Shown piece by piece: positions 9,278-18,573 of a DNA stretch of 64,000 nucleotides. The position numbers and the translations under genes are program-made. How positions within the stretch are numbered: the first letter of the stretch is position 1; the number at the start of each line of letters is the position of its first letter. Origin of the DNA: Pseudomonas viridiflava (GTDB lineage Bacteria; Pseudomonadota; Gammaproteobacteria; Pseudomonadales; Pseudomonadaceae); assembly GCF_003702045.1 (NCBI RefSeq), contig NZ_RBTP01000012.1, positions 620,001 through 684,000 on the forward strand, read 5' to 3'. The notes beneath the pieces are model-generated. The model was not told the origin of the DNA. It saw nothing but the letters and a program-made list of their open reading frames with translations, and made no database searches.

Positions 9278-9661
9278 CTAGACCGCAATCTCCACCCGAT
9301 CACCGTTCAACCGCACCGGCCAGACGTCCAGTCGTTGTTCTGGATACTCCAGACAGGAGCCGTCATGCAGGCGGAAATGCTGTTTGTACAGCGGCGATGC
9401 GATCACCAGATCGCCCGCAATCTGACCCATCAACCCGCGTCCGATCACGTTGGCCCCGGATTTGGGGTCACGATTATGGATGGCGTAAAGCTGTTCGCCA
9501 TCCGCAGCATCAGGCACATAGAACAGCGCGACCTGCGTACCGTCGAGCCACGCCACCACGCCTGAGTTGGCCACCAGGTCCTGGCGACCGCAGAGGGCAT
9601 GCCAGTGCAAGTGCATCGCCGCGTGAGTGTTTTCCGCAAGTGCCACGTCGGACGAATTCAT
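9278..9661 (-). CDS. nirD: Assimilatory nitrite reductase small subunit NirD
   Basis: A 127-residue Rieske-fold subunit that partners NirB in NADH-dependent reduction of nitrite to ammonium in the cytoplasm. Typical segments are HALCGRQDL, QVALFYVPDA, YAIHNRDPKSGANVIGRGL, and SPLYKQHFRLHDGSCLEYP. As expected for NirD, the Cys and His ligands of a true Rieske cluster are absent, so it is structural rather than electron-carrying. Its ATG overlaps the nirB stop by one base (TGATG on the coding strand), implying translational coupling with nirB. Confidence 0.93.
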   Translation of the reverse strand: MNSSDVALAENTHAAMHLHWHALCGRQDLVANSGVVAWLDGTQVALFYVPDAADGEQLYAIHNRDPKSGANVIGRGLMGQIAGDLVIASPLYKQHFRLHDGSCLEYPEQRLDVWPVRLNGDRVEIAV

Positions 9662-12222
9662 CAGACCACCTCTTTGAACAATGGAATAAGCGCGAGCTCT
9701 TCAGGTTTGGCGGGACGGCGCTGAGCGCGTTCCTTGACGAAATGCACGTCCGGATCGCCACGGCCGTCGTTGACGAAGGTGCGGAAGCGCTTGAGTTTTT
9801 CCGGGTCCTTGAGGGCGTTGGCCCATTCGCATTCATAACGATCCACCACCAGTTGCATCTGCGATTCCAGCTCTGCCGCCAGCCCGAGGCTGTCGTCGAG
9901 AATGACGGCCTTCAGGTAATCCAGTCCGCCTTCCAGCGATTCGCGCCACACGGACGTGCGTTGCAGTTTGTCGGCGGTGCGAATGTAGAGCATCAGGAAA
10001 CGATCGATGTAGCGAATCAGCGTCTCGTCGTCCAGGTCGGTAGCGAACAGTTCGGCATGGCGCGGACGCATGCCGCCGTTGCCGCACAGGTACAGGTTCC
10101 AGCCGTTTTCGGTGGCGATCACGCCCACGTCCTTGCTCTGTGCCTCCGCGCATTCACGGGTGCAGCCGGAGACTGCGAACTTGAGCTTGTGCGGGGAGCG
10201 CAGGCCCTTGTAACGATCTTCGATGCGCAGCGCCATCGCGACGCTGTCCTGAACGCCGTAGCGGCACCAAGTGCTGCCGACGCAGGACTTCACGGTCCGG
10301 GTCGATTTGCCGTAGGCGTGACCGGTTTCGAAACCTGCTTCGATCAGTTCGCTCCAGATGTCCGGCAACTCGTGCAGTTGCGCGCCGAACAGGTCGATGC
10401 GCTGGCCGCCGGTAATCTTGGTGTACAAGTCGTATTTCTTGGCCACCGCGCCAATGGCAATCAGGCCGTCGGGTGTGATTTCGCCGCCGGGAATGCGCGG
10501 TACGACTGAGTAGGTGCCGTTCTTTTGCATGTTGGCCATGAACGTGTCGTTGGTGTCCTGCAGGGGCACCAGCGAAGGCTCGGTGATCGGCCGGTTCCAG
10601 CACGACGCGAGAATCGAGCCGACCGCAGGCTTGCAGATATCGCAGCCGTGGGCACCCTTGCCGTGGCGGGCGAACAACGCTTCGAAGGTTTCAATGCCTT
10701 CGACGCGCACCATCGAATACAGCTCCTGGCGGGTGTAGGCGAAGTGTTCGCACAGGCTTTTGTCGACGGCGACGCCGCGGGCAATCAGTTCATGTTCAAA
10801 GACCTGCTTGAGCAGCGCAGTACAGCCGCCGCAGCCGGTCGCCGCCTTGGTGCAGGCCTTGATCCCGGCAAGGTCGGTGCAGCCATTGTCGATGGCCGAG
10901 CAGATCGAACCCTTGCTGACGTTATGGCAGGAGCAGATGGTCGCTGTGGCGGGCAGGGCGTCGGCCCCCAACGTGGGCGCGCCTTCGCTGTGGGGCAGGA
11001 TCAGGCTCGACGGATCGGCCGGCAGGGTAATGCCGTTCTGCGCGTATTGCAGCAGCGTGTCGTAATAACTGTTGTCGCCCACCAGCACCGCCCCCAGCAC
11101 CTGCTTGCCGTCGGCCGACACCACCAGCCGGCGGTAGCTGGCGGTGGCTTCGTCGATGAACCGATAGCTGACCGCGCCGGCCAGCGCGCCGTGGGCATCG
11201 CCAATGGAGCCAACGTCCACACCGAGCAATTTGAGCTTGGTAGACATGTCGGCGCCGAAGAACGGTTCGGTGTCCTTGTCGCACAACTGCGCCGCCACGC
11301 CCCGCGCCATCTGATAGCCTGGCGCAACCAGGCCGAACACGCTGCCGTTCCAGGCTGCGCACTCGCCGATGGCATAGATGTCCTGATCGCTGGTGCGGCA
11401 GTGTTCATCGATGGCGATGCCGCCGCGTGGTCCCAATTCGAGTTCGCATTGACGGGCCAAGGCATCCTGAGGGCGAATGCCGGCGGAGAACACGATCAGG
11501 TCGGTTTCGAGGAATTCGTCATTGGCGAAGTTCATGCGGTAGCGGAACTGCTTGCCGTCACTGATCGACTGCGTGGCGCGTGACAGGTGTACACCCACGC
11601 CAAGCGCTTCGATCCGGGCCTTCAAGGCCGCGCCGCCAAGCTCATCCAGCTGGACCGGCATCAGGCGTGGCGCGAACTCCACCACGTGGGCTTCAAGGCC
11701 CAGTGATTTCAGCGCGTTGGCCGCTTCCAGACCCAACAGACCTCCACCGACCACCACGCCGCGACGGGCTTTGGAGGCCGCGTAACGAATATTGTCCAGG
11801 TCTTCCAGCGTGCGATAGACCAGCTTCGAGTTGCCCTGCGCGCCCTCGATGGGCGGCACGAAAGGGTAGGACCCTGTCGCCAGAACCAGCTTGTCGTAGC
11901 TGAAGCAACCTTCAGCGGTGATGATCTCGTGGCGGTCACGGTCGATTTCCAGCACCGGCACGCCCAGGTGCAGGGTCAGTCCTGCCTGTTGGTAAAGCGC
12001 CATTTCGCTCATGGCCAGCGACTCGGCGTCGCGGCCGGTGAAGTATTCGGACAGGTGGACACGGTCGTAGGCACGCTGGGCCTCTTCACCGAATACATGA
12101 ATACGATATCGCTCAAGCGCGCCGCCTGCGATCAATTGCTCGACGCAGTGGTGACCGACCATGCCATTACCGACGACGATCAGGGTTTTTACATCGTTGT
12201 GGGAGAAGACTGTGGTGTTCAT
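9661..12222 (-). CDS. nirB: Assimilatory nitrite reductase large subunit NirB (NADH-dependent, sirohaem)
   Basis: An 853-residue enzyme reducing nitrite to ammonium by six electrons. In order it has an FAD/NAD(P)H pyridine-nucleotide oxidoreductase part (LIVVGNGMVGHHCVEQL, GVVVGGGLLGLEAANAL), a BFD-type [2Fe-2S] domain (ICSCHNV ... CGGC), the ferredoxin-like sulfite/nitrite reductase half-domain, and the 4Fe-4S/sirohaem Cys set (SCVGSTWCRYG ... VSGCTRECAEAQ). The frame could begin at 12261. I chose 12222 because MNTTVFSHND directly precedes the first nucleotide-binding strand and the earlier codon lies inside the leader terminator. Expression should depend on the sigma-54 promoter and leader attenuator upstream. 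nirD is coupled behind it. Confidence 0.95.
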   Translation of the reverse strand: MNTTVFSHNDVKTLIVVGNGMVGHHCVEQLIAGGALERYRIHVFGEEAQRAYDRVHLSEYFTGRDAESLAMSEMALYQQAGLTLHLGVPVLEIDRDRHEIITAEGCFSYDKLVLATGSYPFVPPIEGAQGNSKLVYRTLEDLDNIRYAASKARRGVVVGGGLLGLEAANALKSLGLEAHVVEFAPRLMPVQLDELGGAALKARIEALGVGVHLSRATQSISDGKQFRYRMNFANDEFLETDLIVFSAGIRPQDALARQCELELGPRGGIAIDEHCRTSDQDIYAIGECAAWNGSVFGLVAPGYQMARGVAAQLCDKDTEPFFGADMSTKLKLLGVDVGSIGDAHGALAGAVSYRFIDEATASYRRLVVSADGKQVLGAVLVGDNSYYDTLLQYAQNGITLPADPSSLILPHSEGAPTLGADALPATATICSCHNVSKGSICSAIDNGCTDLAGIKACTKAATGCGGCTALLKQVFEHELIARGVAVDKSLCEHFAYTRQELYSMVRVEGIETFEALFARHGKGAHGCDICKPAVGSILASCWNRPITEPSLVPLQDTNDTFMANMQKNGTYSVVPRIPGGEITPDGLIAIGAVAKKYDLYTKITGGQRIDLFGAQLHELPDIWSELIEAGFETGHAYGKSTRTVKSCVGSTWCRYGVQDSVAMALRIEDRYKGLRSPHKLKFAVSGCTRECAEAQSKDVGVIATENGWNLYLCGNGGMRPRHAELFATDLDDETLIRYIDRFLMLYIRTADKLQRTSVWRESLEGGLDYLKAVILDDSLGLAAELESQMQLVVDRYECEWANALKDPEKLKRFRTFVNDGRGDPDVHFVKERAQRRPAKPEELALIPLFKEVV

Positions 12223-12259
12223 AGCGAGTCCCGGCCGAGGCCAATCAGGTTTTTTAAGC

Positions 12260-12295
12260 AAAAAAAAGCGCCCGGAACCTTTCGGTTCCAGGCGC
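12260..12295 (-). terminator. Intrinsic terminator in the nirB leader (attenuator)
   Basis: On the leftward strand a 12-bp stem (GCGCCTGGAACC with GGTTCCGGGCGC, one G-U pair) closed by a GAAA tetraloop is followed by eight T residues. It ends 37 bases before the nirB ATG and points into the gene, so transcripts from the promoter near 12450 must read through it. This is the arrangement used in nitrate-assimilation leaders controlled by ANTAR antiterminators such as NasT and NasR. Confidence 0.85.
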
Positions 12296-12435
12296 CTTTG
12301 CCTGTTCTCTTATGGGTGTTCCAGGGTGCGGATCGAGCCTCGTTGCCGGATGCACCTGAGTACCCCGTGGTCTCTCTGAGACTGGCGATCTGCGTCGATC
12401 GACCGGGGCAGCCCGACCACATTGAAGGTGGGGTT
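12296..12435 (-). promoter_or_regulatory. nirB untranslated leader with possible antiterminator hairpins
   Basis: Between the predicted start site and the attenuator the leftward transcript contains two further inverted repeats: GTGGTC (12415-12420) with GACCAC, and GGTGC with GCACC. A small GTCTC-AGA-GAGAC hairpin lies within the first. Their position upstream of the terminator suits the paired hairpins bound by ANTAR proteins. I could not fold the RNA or confirm the hexaloop sequence, so the identity of the binding protein is inferred. Confidence 0.45.
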
Positions 12436-12446
12436 GTAGAGGCTAA

Positions 12447-12462
12447 TGCAGGGGTTGTGCCA
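12447..12462 (-). promoter_or_regulatory. Sigma-54 (RpoN) promoter for nirBD
   Basis: On the leftward strand TGGCACAACCCCTGCA has the invariant GG and GC dinucleotides separated by ten bases, and matches the -24/-12 consensus well. Transcription would start near 12435, giving a leader of about 210 bases. Nitrogen-limitation control through NtrC is the expected input. Confidence 0.7.
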
Positions 12463-12563
12463 GCTTGGTGTCGATCACTGCTGAGTGACCGCGCGCCTCT
12501 TGTTTCCGGGCGTTTGGCGCGGCATCAGGGCTCGGGAGCGTGTGTCAGTGTGGTCGGGCAGGC

Positions 12564-12580
12564 TGCATTGCAATGGTGCG
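12564..12580. promoter_or_regulatory. Candidate NtrC-type enhancer site
   Basis: TGCATTGCAATGGTGCG resembles the NtrC palindrome (TGCACC-N5-GGTGCA) in one full half and four bases of the other. It lies about 100 bases upstream of the sigma-54 promoter, a usual enhancer distance. The match is imperfect. Confidence 0.35.
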
Positions 12581-12680
12581 CAGCGGACGGATTGCGCTGT
12601 AAAGGTGTGCATGGAGGAGGATGGATGGCGGACGTGGAGCGTCCAGGCGCTCGGCTTACTGAGTCCGAGTTGCCCTTTGT

Positions 12681-12733
12681 AACGCGGAGCGTCACGGGAT
12701 GTATGCCCACGCGGAGCGATGGGCACAATCATT
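12681..12733. repeat. Short palindromic repeat (CGCGGAGCG family)
   Basis: The words ACGCGGAGCG, ATGCCCACGCGGAGCGATGG and GCACAATCA recur in closely similar form at 22531-22563. They are intergenic, with internal complementarity (GCCCA with TGGGC). The element separates the nirB control region from the GNAT gene. No gene is evident elsewhere in the 574 bases between nirB and that gene. Confidence 0.55.
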
Positions 12734-12796
12734 ACCTCTATGAAGCTGGCGCAGCTTTTGTATTACCCTGCGCTTTCATTTCTAAGGTCCGTTGCC

Positions 12797-13297
12797 ATGA
12801 GCCTCACTATCCAGGAAGTCACCCGCGCCGAAATCCCAGAAACCATCGAGTTTGCCATGCATGCCCGGGCCGAGATTTTCCCCATGCTCGACGCTTCAGT
12901 GCTCCCCGCCGATCTCGCTGCATTTGAACAGGTGTACCTGAATGGCAACAGAGGCAAGTTCCTCACTGCCCGTCATGATGGGGAAATCATCGCTGCCGTC
13001 GGCTATCTGCCGTTCGATCATCGCTTCCCACAACTGGACTACACCGGTCGCGACACCGTTGAAATCGTGCGCCTTTATGTAATGCCCGATTTTCGCGGCG
13101 ACGGTCTGGCCAGTCGCCTGTGTGAAGCGCTTTGGGCGCACGCCGACACCAGTGGGATAGAGGTGCTTTACCTGCACACCCATCCATTTCTGCCCGGCGC
13201 GATTCGTTTTTGGGAAAAGCAGGGTTTTGCAGTGACCGACATTGAAACCGATCCAGTGTGGAGCACCACGCATATGGAGTGCATTCGTCGGGAATAA
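12797..13297 (+). CDS. GNAT-family N-acetyltransferase
   Basis: A 166-residue acetyl-CoA-dependent acyltransferase of unknown substrate. The acetyl-CoA binding motif A is clear (VEIVRLYVMPDFRGDGLASR), as are the preceding strand (AAVGYLPFDHRF) and motif B (AIRFWEKQGFAV). The frame is open from 12719 but MSLTIQEV at 12797 follows AAGG and matches a normal GNAT beginning. It is a single gene between the nirB regulatory region and a chemoreceptor gene; nothing ties it to either. Confidence 0.85.
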   Translation: MSLTIQEVTRAEIPETIEFAMHARAEIFPMLDASVLPADLAAFEQVYLNGNRGKFLTARHDGEIIAAVGYLPFDHRFPQLDYTGRDTVEIVRLYVMPDFRGDGLASRLCEALWAHADTSGIEVLYLHTHPFLPGAIRFWEKQGFAVTDIETDPVWSTTHMECIRRE

Positions 13298-13446
13298 CCA
13301 TCCGTATGCGTGGTGCGGGCAAGGAACGTGCATGATGAGTCGAGCGGGTGATGGCCAAATGGAATCTTGTGGATTCGCCTATTGGCCTGACGCAGGCGAC
13401 ACGGTTACGCAAATGCGTGACGGCCATGAACGAGGCTTGAAGGATT

Positions 13447-15408
13447 ATGCTCAGAAATGCTCCGCTGCGAATCAAACTGCTGATGATATTGCTGTTCCCG
13501 CTGCTGGGTTTTTTGACGCTTGCGTCGGTGAATGTGTACGACAGTTACAAAACGCTGACGCAGATGAACCGGGCGGTGTCAGCCAGCACGGATGCACAGA
13601 CGCTGAGTCGGCTCATTACCGATCTGCAACGCGAGCGCGGCGCGAGTGGCGTGTTTCTGGGTAGCCAGGGCAGGTCGATGCGTGACCGGCTTGCCGTCAT
13701 GCGCCAGGACAGTGATCAGTCAGCCACGGCAGTGCGTGCGATCCCCGTGACGGGCAATCCTCAGGTCGAAAAGGTGCTGACCGCGCTGGAGCGTTTGAAG
13801 GCCACACGCGATCAGGTCGATCAGTTGACGATCACCAGCACCGAGTCCGGTGCGCGTTATACCGACATGATTCAGGCGCTGGTCGGTTACACGCACTCAC
13901 TGGAAGCCAGCGTCGATGACGCTGCGCTGGTTCACGCACTGTCGGCACTCAATCAGTTTATCGAGATGAAAGAGCGCGCCGGACGGGAGCGCTTCATTCT
14001 GGGCATCGCATTCACCCAGGACCGTTTCGATGCGGCACTGTTATCAAGGTTCAGTCGTAACCTGGGCGAGTTCTTGGCGTATTCGGACGGGTTTCGCCGC
14101 AAGGCTTCCGAACGCTTCCTGCAATTGCTCGACAGCAAGATGCAGGACGCTTCGGCGTTGGAAGTCGGCAGGCTGCAGAGGCTGGCGGTCGAACGACCGA
14201 TCGGCGATGCGCTGGGCGTGAAGCCTGAGGCCTGGTTTGAGGTCGCCACTCGCCGTATCGACCTGATGGGCGAAGTGGAAAGCGAGCTCAGTGGTAACGT
14301 TGCTTATCTGGCAGCACAGGCACGTGATGCCGCCAGCAGCAATCTATGGTTGACCCTGGGGTCGACTGTGGCTTCTTTGCTGATTGTTTTCGCGCTGGTC
14401 TGGATGATCGTGCGCAACATCAACTTTGCTGTGGGCGAGGTCAATCGGACCCTGTTGTCCCTGTCGCGCCGCGACCTGACCGCTCGCGCCGATTATGAGG
14501 GTCGTGACGAGTTCGGGCAGATCGTGAAGAACCTCAATGCCATGAGCAGCGAAATCAGGGGCATCGTGGAAGAGATCGGCAACGCCACAGCGCAGGTGGC
14601 GACGGCCGCGGAGCAATGTTCGGCAGTGACCCTGCAGACCAGCAAGAGCGTCGAGCAGCAGCGTCAGGGCACCGAGCAGGTGGCGACGGCTATCAACGAG
14701 ATGAGCGCGACCGTCAAAGACGTTGCCCGCAGCACCACAGATGCTTCGCTGGCCTCCCAGCAGGTAAACCAGAGCACTCGCGAGGGGCGGACTGAAATCG
14801 ACAACACCATCGAGTTGATTCAACAGCTTTCCGGTCAGGCCGAGCAGACCTCCGGGATCATTGCCGAACTCAAGCATGAAAGCGATGCGATTTCCTCGGT
14901 CCTGGAAGTCATTCGCGGTATCGCCGAGCAGACCAACTTGCTGGCCCTGAACGCGGCCATCGAAGCGGCCAGGGCAGGTGATCATGGTCGGGGGTTTGCG
15001 GTGGTGGCCTCCGAGGTGCGCACACTGGCGCAGAAGACTCAGGAGTCCACTGGCAATATCCAGCAGATGATCAGCACTCTACAGTCCGGCTCGGACCGTG
15101 CCACGGTTTCCATGCAGCTGACCCTCGACAAGGCCAAGGCTGGCGCACGTAATATCGTACGTGCTGGCACGCTGCTTTCAGACATAGCGGAAGGGGTTGC
15201 TAACATCAACGACCGCAATATCCAGATCGCAACCGCCGCAGAAGAGCAGACTTCGGTGGCGGAGGACATCAGTCGCAACGTCACCCACATCAATGACCTG
15301 GTAATTCAGGTCAGTGCCGGTGCCGAGCAGACGGCGATGACCAGTCTGGAGCTGGCGCGGTTGGCCGAGCATCAGCAGCAACTGGTCGGCCGTTTCAAGG
15401 TGGCGTGA
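13447..15408 (+). CDS. Methyl-accepting chemotaxis protein with NIT (nitrate/nitrite-sensing) domain
   Basis: A 653-residue chemoreceptor. Membrane segments at about 10-30 and 298-322 flank a periplasmic region of about 265 residues. That region opens with [20 protein letters not shown], the signature of the NIT domain, and continues with paired helices including [22 protein letters not shown] domains are proposed to sense nitrate and nitrite. A HAMP linker and signalling coiled coil follow, with the tip ([20 protein letters not shown]) near residue 498. The position next to nirBD fits nitrate or nitrite as the signal, but that remains inferred. It is transcribed alone and ends before a hairpin at 15446. 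Confidence 0.88.
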   Translation: MLRNAPLRIKLLMILLFPLLGFLTLASVNVYDSYKTLTQMNRAVSASTDAQTLSRLITDLQRERGASGVFLGSQGRSMRDRLAVMRQDSDQSATAVRAIPVTGNPQVEKVLTALERLKATRDQVDQLTITSTESGARYTDMIQALVGYTHSLEASVDDAALVHALSALNQFIEMKERAGRERFILGIAFTQDRFDAALLSRFSRNLGEFLAYSDGFRRKASERFLQLLDSKMQDASALEVGRLQRLAVERPIGDALGVKPEAWFEVATRRIDLMGEVESELSGNVAYLAAQARDAASSNLWLTLGSTVASLLIVFALVWMIVRNINFAVGEVNRTLLSLSRRDLTARADYEGRDEFGQIVKNLNAMSSEIRGIVEEIGNATAQVATAAEQCSAVTLQTSKSVEQQRQGTEQVATAINEMSATVKDVARSTTDASLASQQVNQSTREGRTEIDNTIELIQQLSGQAEQTSGIIAELKHESDAISSVLEVIRGIAEQTNLLALNAAIEAARAGDHGRGFAVVASEVRTLAQKTQESTGNIQQMISTLQSGSDRATVSMQLTLDKAKAGARNIVRAGTLLSDIAEGVANINDRNIQIATAAEEQTSVAEDISRNVTHINDLVIQVSAGAEQTAMTSLELARLAEHQQQLVGRFKVA

Positions 15409-15445
15409 GGGGGGGTTCTGGGCGCAACACGCTGCACGCTTTAAT

Positions 15446-15466
15446 GGGCCTCACTGAGGGAGGCCC
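15446..15466 (+). terminator. Possible terminator after the NIT chemoreceptor gene
   Basis: Perfect seven-base arms GGGCCTC and GAGGCCC around a seven-base loop lie 37 bases after the stop codon. The usual run of T residues is lacking, so termination may be weak. Confidence 0.4.
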
Positions 15467-15500
15467 CACTACGATTTCGACGCAGCGCTCTCGCGCGGCA

Positions 15501-15553
15501 AGCTCCGGCCTGTGGGAGCAGACGTGTCCGCGAAAAAAAGCGGCTTGCCGGTG
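15501..15553. repeat. REP-like repeat
   Basis: AGCTCCGGCCTGTGGGAGCA followed by GACGTGTCCGCGAAAAAAAG and CGGCTTGCCGG uses the same words as the elements at 9205 and 42071. It lies between the convergent chemoreceptor and rlhA genes. Confidence 0.55.
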
Positions 15554-15658
15554 ATACATCTATCAAGGCGACTGTTCGGTGGCTGATTCGATGTCGTCAC
15601 CGAAAAGCCGCTCATGACAAACGGTGCTTCGTCAGCAAACGAGGTGCTTCATGAAGCG

Positions 15659-17665
15659 TCAGCGTGGCGCGCGTTGACGGGCGGTTTTCATCAGGTCTTC
15701 CGGCGTGATGTGCCCCACGACTGCTTTGGCCGCCGCACTGCCCGGCAGGGGCAGGTCCAGAATGTGGCCTTTCATCTTGCCCACCACATGCATTTCACAC
15801 GGCTTGCAGTCGAACTTCAGGGTCAGCACTTCGTCGCCCTGAATCAGTTGCATCGGTGCCACCTTAGTGCGCACGCCGGTCACGCCCTTTGCCTGTTTCG
15901 GGCACAGGTTGAACGAGAAACGCAGGCAGTGCTTGGTGATCATGACCGGCACTTCGCCGGTTTCTTCGTGTGCTTCGTAGGCCGCATCGATCAGTTGCAC
16001 GCCGTGACGATGATAGAAGTCACGTGCCTTCTGGTTGTAGACGTTGGCCAGGAATGACAGGTGCGACTCTGGGTAAACCGGTGGAGGGGTGGTTTCAGCC
16101 TTGCGACCGCCCTGCGGATGTGCTTTGAGGCGCGCTTCGGTCAGCGCTTCGATGGTGTCACGGCGCAGGGTCTTGAGCTGGGAGTTGGGCACGAAGAAAG
16201 CCTGCGGGGCGTCCAGCTTGATGTCCTGAGCGTGATACATCGTGGTGCCCAGTTGGGAGAGCAGATCGCGCAACTGATCCAACGCCTGTTCCGGCTTGTT
16301 CGCGGCGCCAAACGGGCCATCCAGATGAGTCGTGACACTGACGCCTTCTTCACTGGTTGCGGTCAGGTTCAGGCGCTCTTCATGCAATTCGACCTGCCAT
16401 TGAATACCGATCCGGCGTTCGGCCGAAGTCTTCAACAGGGCTTGCTGCCAGTTATGGTCCAGGTTGCGGTTCAACGGGTGATTCGGACGAAGGCGGGAGA
16501 GGGCGGCCGGCATTTCGTTGGGCTCGACGCGATAGCGCCAGCGCTTCTCGCCGTCTTCCTCGAATTCGCCTTTGAGTTCGGCGACGTTGGCGCGGAAACC
16601 CACCACTTCACGTTTGATCAGCACGTTCAGGCCGTCACCATTGGACAGCGGCTCGTGAGTGACGGCAATCAGGTCGCGCTTGCCCAGCTTCTCGACGCTG
16701 CCTACCGACAGGCCGGTGAAGGTCGGCGTGTCGAATGCACCGATGTCGATCTTGCGGTCGCTGACGAAGTAATCGGTGCTGCCACGGTTAAAGGTCTTTT
16801 CCGGGTCCGGCACGAAGAAGTGCGCAGTACGTCCGCTGGAGGCGCGCGCCAGATCCGGGCGGTCTTCCAGAATGTCGTCCAGACGCTGGCGGTAGTACGC
16901 AGTGATGTTCTTGACGTAGCCCGCATCCTTGTAACGGCCCTCGATCTTGAACGAGCGCACACCCGCTTCAACCAGCGCACGCAGGTTGGCGCTCTGGTTG
17001 TTGTCTTTCATCGACAGCAGGTGTTTTTCGAAGGCCACGACGCGGCCCTGATCGTCCTTGAGGGTGTAGGGCAGGCGACAGGCCTGAGAGCAGTCGCCCC
17101 GGTTGGCGCTGCGGCCGTTCTGCGCATGGGAAATGTTGCACTGTCCGGAGAACGCCACGCACAGCGCGCCGTGGATGAAGAACTCGATGGCCGCGTCGGT
17201 TTCGTCGGCAATCTCGCGGATTTCCTGCAGGTTCAGCTCACGTGCCAGCACCAACTGCGAGAAACCGGCCTGATCGAGAAACTTTGCCCGGCCCAGCGTG
17301 CGGATGTCGGTCTGGGTACTGGCATGCAGTTCGATGGGTGGAATGTCCATGTCCAGGACGCCCAGGTCCTGCACGATCAGCGCGTCCACGCCCGCGTCGT
17401 AGAGCTGGTGGATCAGCTTGCGGGCCGGCTCCAGCTCATCGTCATGCAGGATGGTGTTGATTGTGGTGAAGATGCGCGCATGGTAGCGATGGGCGAACTT
17501 CACCAGTTCGGCGATATCGCTGACTTCGTTACAGGCGTTGTGTCGTGCGCCGAAGCTTGGCCCGCCAATGTACACCGCGTCGGCCCCATGCAGGATGGCT
17601 TCACGGGCGATGCTCGTGTCCCGTGCGGGGCTGAGCAATTCCAGGTGGTGTTTGGGTAGGGACAT
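15659..17665 (-). CDS. rlhA: 23S rRNA 5-hydroxycytidine C2501 synthase RlhA (peptidase U32 family)
   Basis: A 668-residue U32-family protein matching the long two-part architecture of E. coli RlhA (YdcP, about 650 residues), which hydroxylates C2501 of 23S rRNA using an iron-sulfur site and prephenate. It starts HHLELLSPARDTSIAREAIL and contains ADAVYIGGPSFGARHN and IELHASTQTDIRT. The clustered cysteines HGALCVAFSGQC and DCSQACRLPYTLKDDQGR follow, then SFKIEGRYKD. Its C-terminal part carries MITKHCLRFSFNLCPKQAKG and FDCKPCEMHVVG. TrhP-type proteins are much shorter, which argues for RlhA. It is transcribed alone. Confidence 0.92.
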   Translation of the reverse strand: MSLPKHHLELLSPARDTSIAREAILHGADAVYIGGPSFGARHNACNEVSDIAELVKFAHRYHARIFTTINTILHDDELEPARKLIHQLYDAGVDALIVQDLGVLDMDIPPIELHASTQTDIRTLGRAKFLDQAGFSQLVLARELNLQEIREIADETDAAIEFFIHGALCVAFSGQCNISHAQNGRSANRGDCSQACRLPYTLKDDQGRVVAFEKHLLSMKDNNQSANLRALVEAGVRSFKIEGRYKDAGYVKNITAYYRQRLDDILEDRPDLARASSGRTAHFFVPDPEKTFNRGSTDYFVSDRKIDIGAFDTPTFTGLSVGSVEKLGKRDLIAVTHEPLSNGDGLNVLIKREVVGFRANVAELKGEFEEDGEKRWRYRVEPNEMPAALSRLRPNHPLNRNLDHNWQQALLKTSAERRIGIQWQVELHEERLNLTATSEEGVSVTTHLDGPFGAANKPEQALDQLRDLLSQLGTTMYHAQDIKLDAPQAFFVPNSQLKTLRRDTIEALTEARLKAHPQGGRKAETTPPPVYPESHLSFLANVYNQKARDFYHRHGVQLIDAAYEAHEETGEVPVMITKHCLRFSFNLCPKQAKGVTGVRTKVAPMQLIQGDEVLTLKFDCKPCEMHVVGKMKGHILDLPLPGSAAAKAVVGHITPEDLMKTARQRAPR

Positions 17666-17781
17666 GGCTGCGGCATCCGGCGGCGGGCAAAGCGCGCATT
17701 GTAGTGCGCTGGGCCGCGCAGCGCACCTGCAGTGATCGCCAGGGCGCCAATTACTGACTGTCGGTGGGCGAGGGGCGTGTG

Positions 17782-18573
17782 TCAGCGTGAGCGCAGACGC
17801 AGAATGCGAGAGCCGTCGAACGGGTCGGTCAGCCAGCGGGCGATGACGCCGAAAGTGTCCAGCAGACGCTCGGGCGTCAGCACATCGGCCGGTGCGCCCA
17901 AGGCAACCATGCGGCCTTTTTCCATGACCGCCACCCGGTCGCAGTCCAACGCCTGATTCAGGTCATGCAGGGCGATGACGGTGGTCACCGGCAGTGCCTT
18001 GACCAGGCCAAGGATGGTCAACTGGTGCTGGATATCCAGATGATTGGTCGGCTCGTCCAGCAACAGGATCTCCGGCCTTTGTGCCAGCGCCCGGGCAATA
18101 TGCCCCCGTTGCCGCTCGCCGCCCGACAACGTGTGCCAGGCGCGTTTGATGAAGGGCAGCATGTCCACATCCAGCAGTGCCTGCCGGACGATCCGGTCAT
18201 CCGTGTCGCTCCAGGGTGCCAGTGCCGACAGCCAGGGCGTGCGGCCCAGTTCCACAGCGTCCAGTACCGTGATCGCGTCACTGGTTTCCGCCTGCTGCTC
18301 GACCACCGCCAGCGCACGGGCGATGTCGCGTCGGTTCAGGCTCGTCAGAGGGCGTTCGCCGAGCACGACCTGACCGCGTGAGGGTTTGTGGATACCGGAC
18401 AGCAATTTGAGCAGCGTCGACTTGCCCGAGCCGTTCGGCCCCACGATGCCGAGTGTTTCGCCTTGGACGATGTTCAGGTCCACATCCTGCAGCAGTGTCG
18501 CGCCGCGAACCGAATAGCCAAGGCCTGTGCAGCGGAGCACTGACGTACCGACGCTCGGCGTGCAGGCGTTCAT
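17782..18573 (-). CDS. ABC importer ATPase, FecE/BtuD type
   Basis: A 263-residue ATPase energising the importer encoded with it. The Walker A is GPNGSGKSTLL, the signature is LSGGERQRG, and the Walker B is ILLLDEPTNHLD. The H-loop is also present (IALHDLNQALD). The family handles iron-siderophores, haem or cobalamin. Its ATG overlaps the permease stop (ATGA), so the genes are coupled. Because the operon begins with a cobalamin riboswitch, I favour corrinoid import over iron. Confidence 0.9.
   Translation of the reverse strand: MNACTPSVGTSVLRCTGLGYSVRGATLLQDVDLNIVQGETLGIVGPNGSGKSTLLKLLSGIHKPSRGQVVLGERPLTSLNRRDIARALAVVEQQAETSDAITVLDAVELGRTPWLSALAPWSDTDDRIVRQALLDVDMLPFIKRAWHTLSGGERQRGHIARALAQRPEILLLDEPTNHLDIQHQLTILGLVKALPVTTVIALHDLNQALDCDRVAVMEKGRMVALGAPADVLTPERLLDTFGVIARWLTDPFDGSRILRLRSR

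Noticed and set aside
12485..12760. Small rightward and leftward open frames upstream of the GNAT gene
   Set aside because: They overlap the nirB control region and a palindromic repeat, and have no domain or ribosome-binding site.
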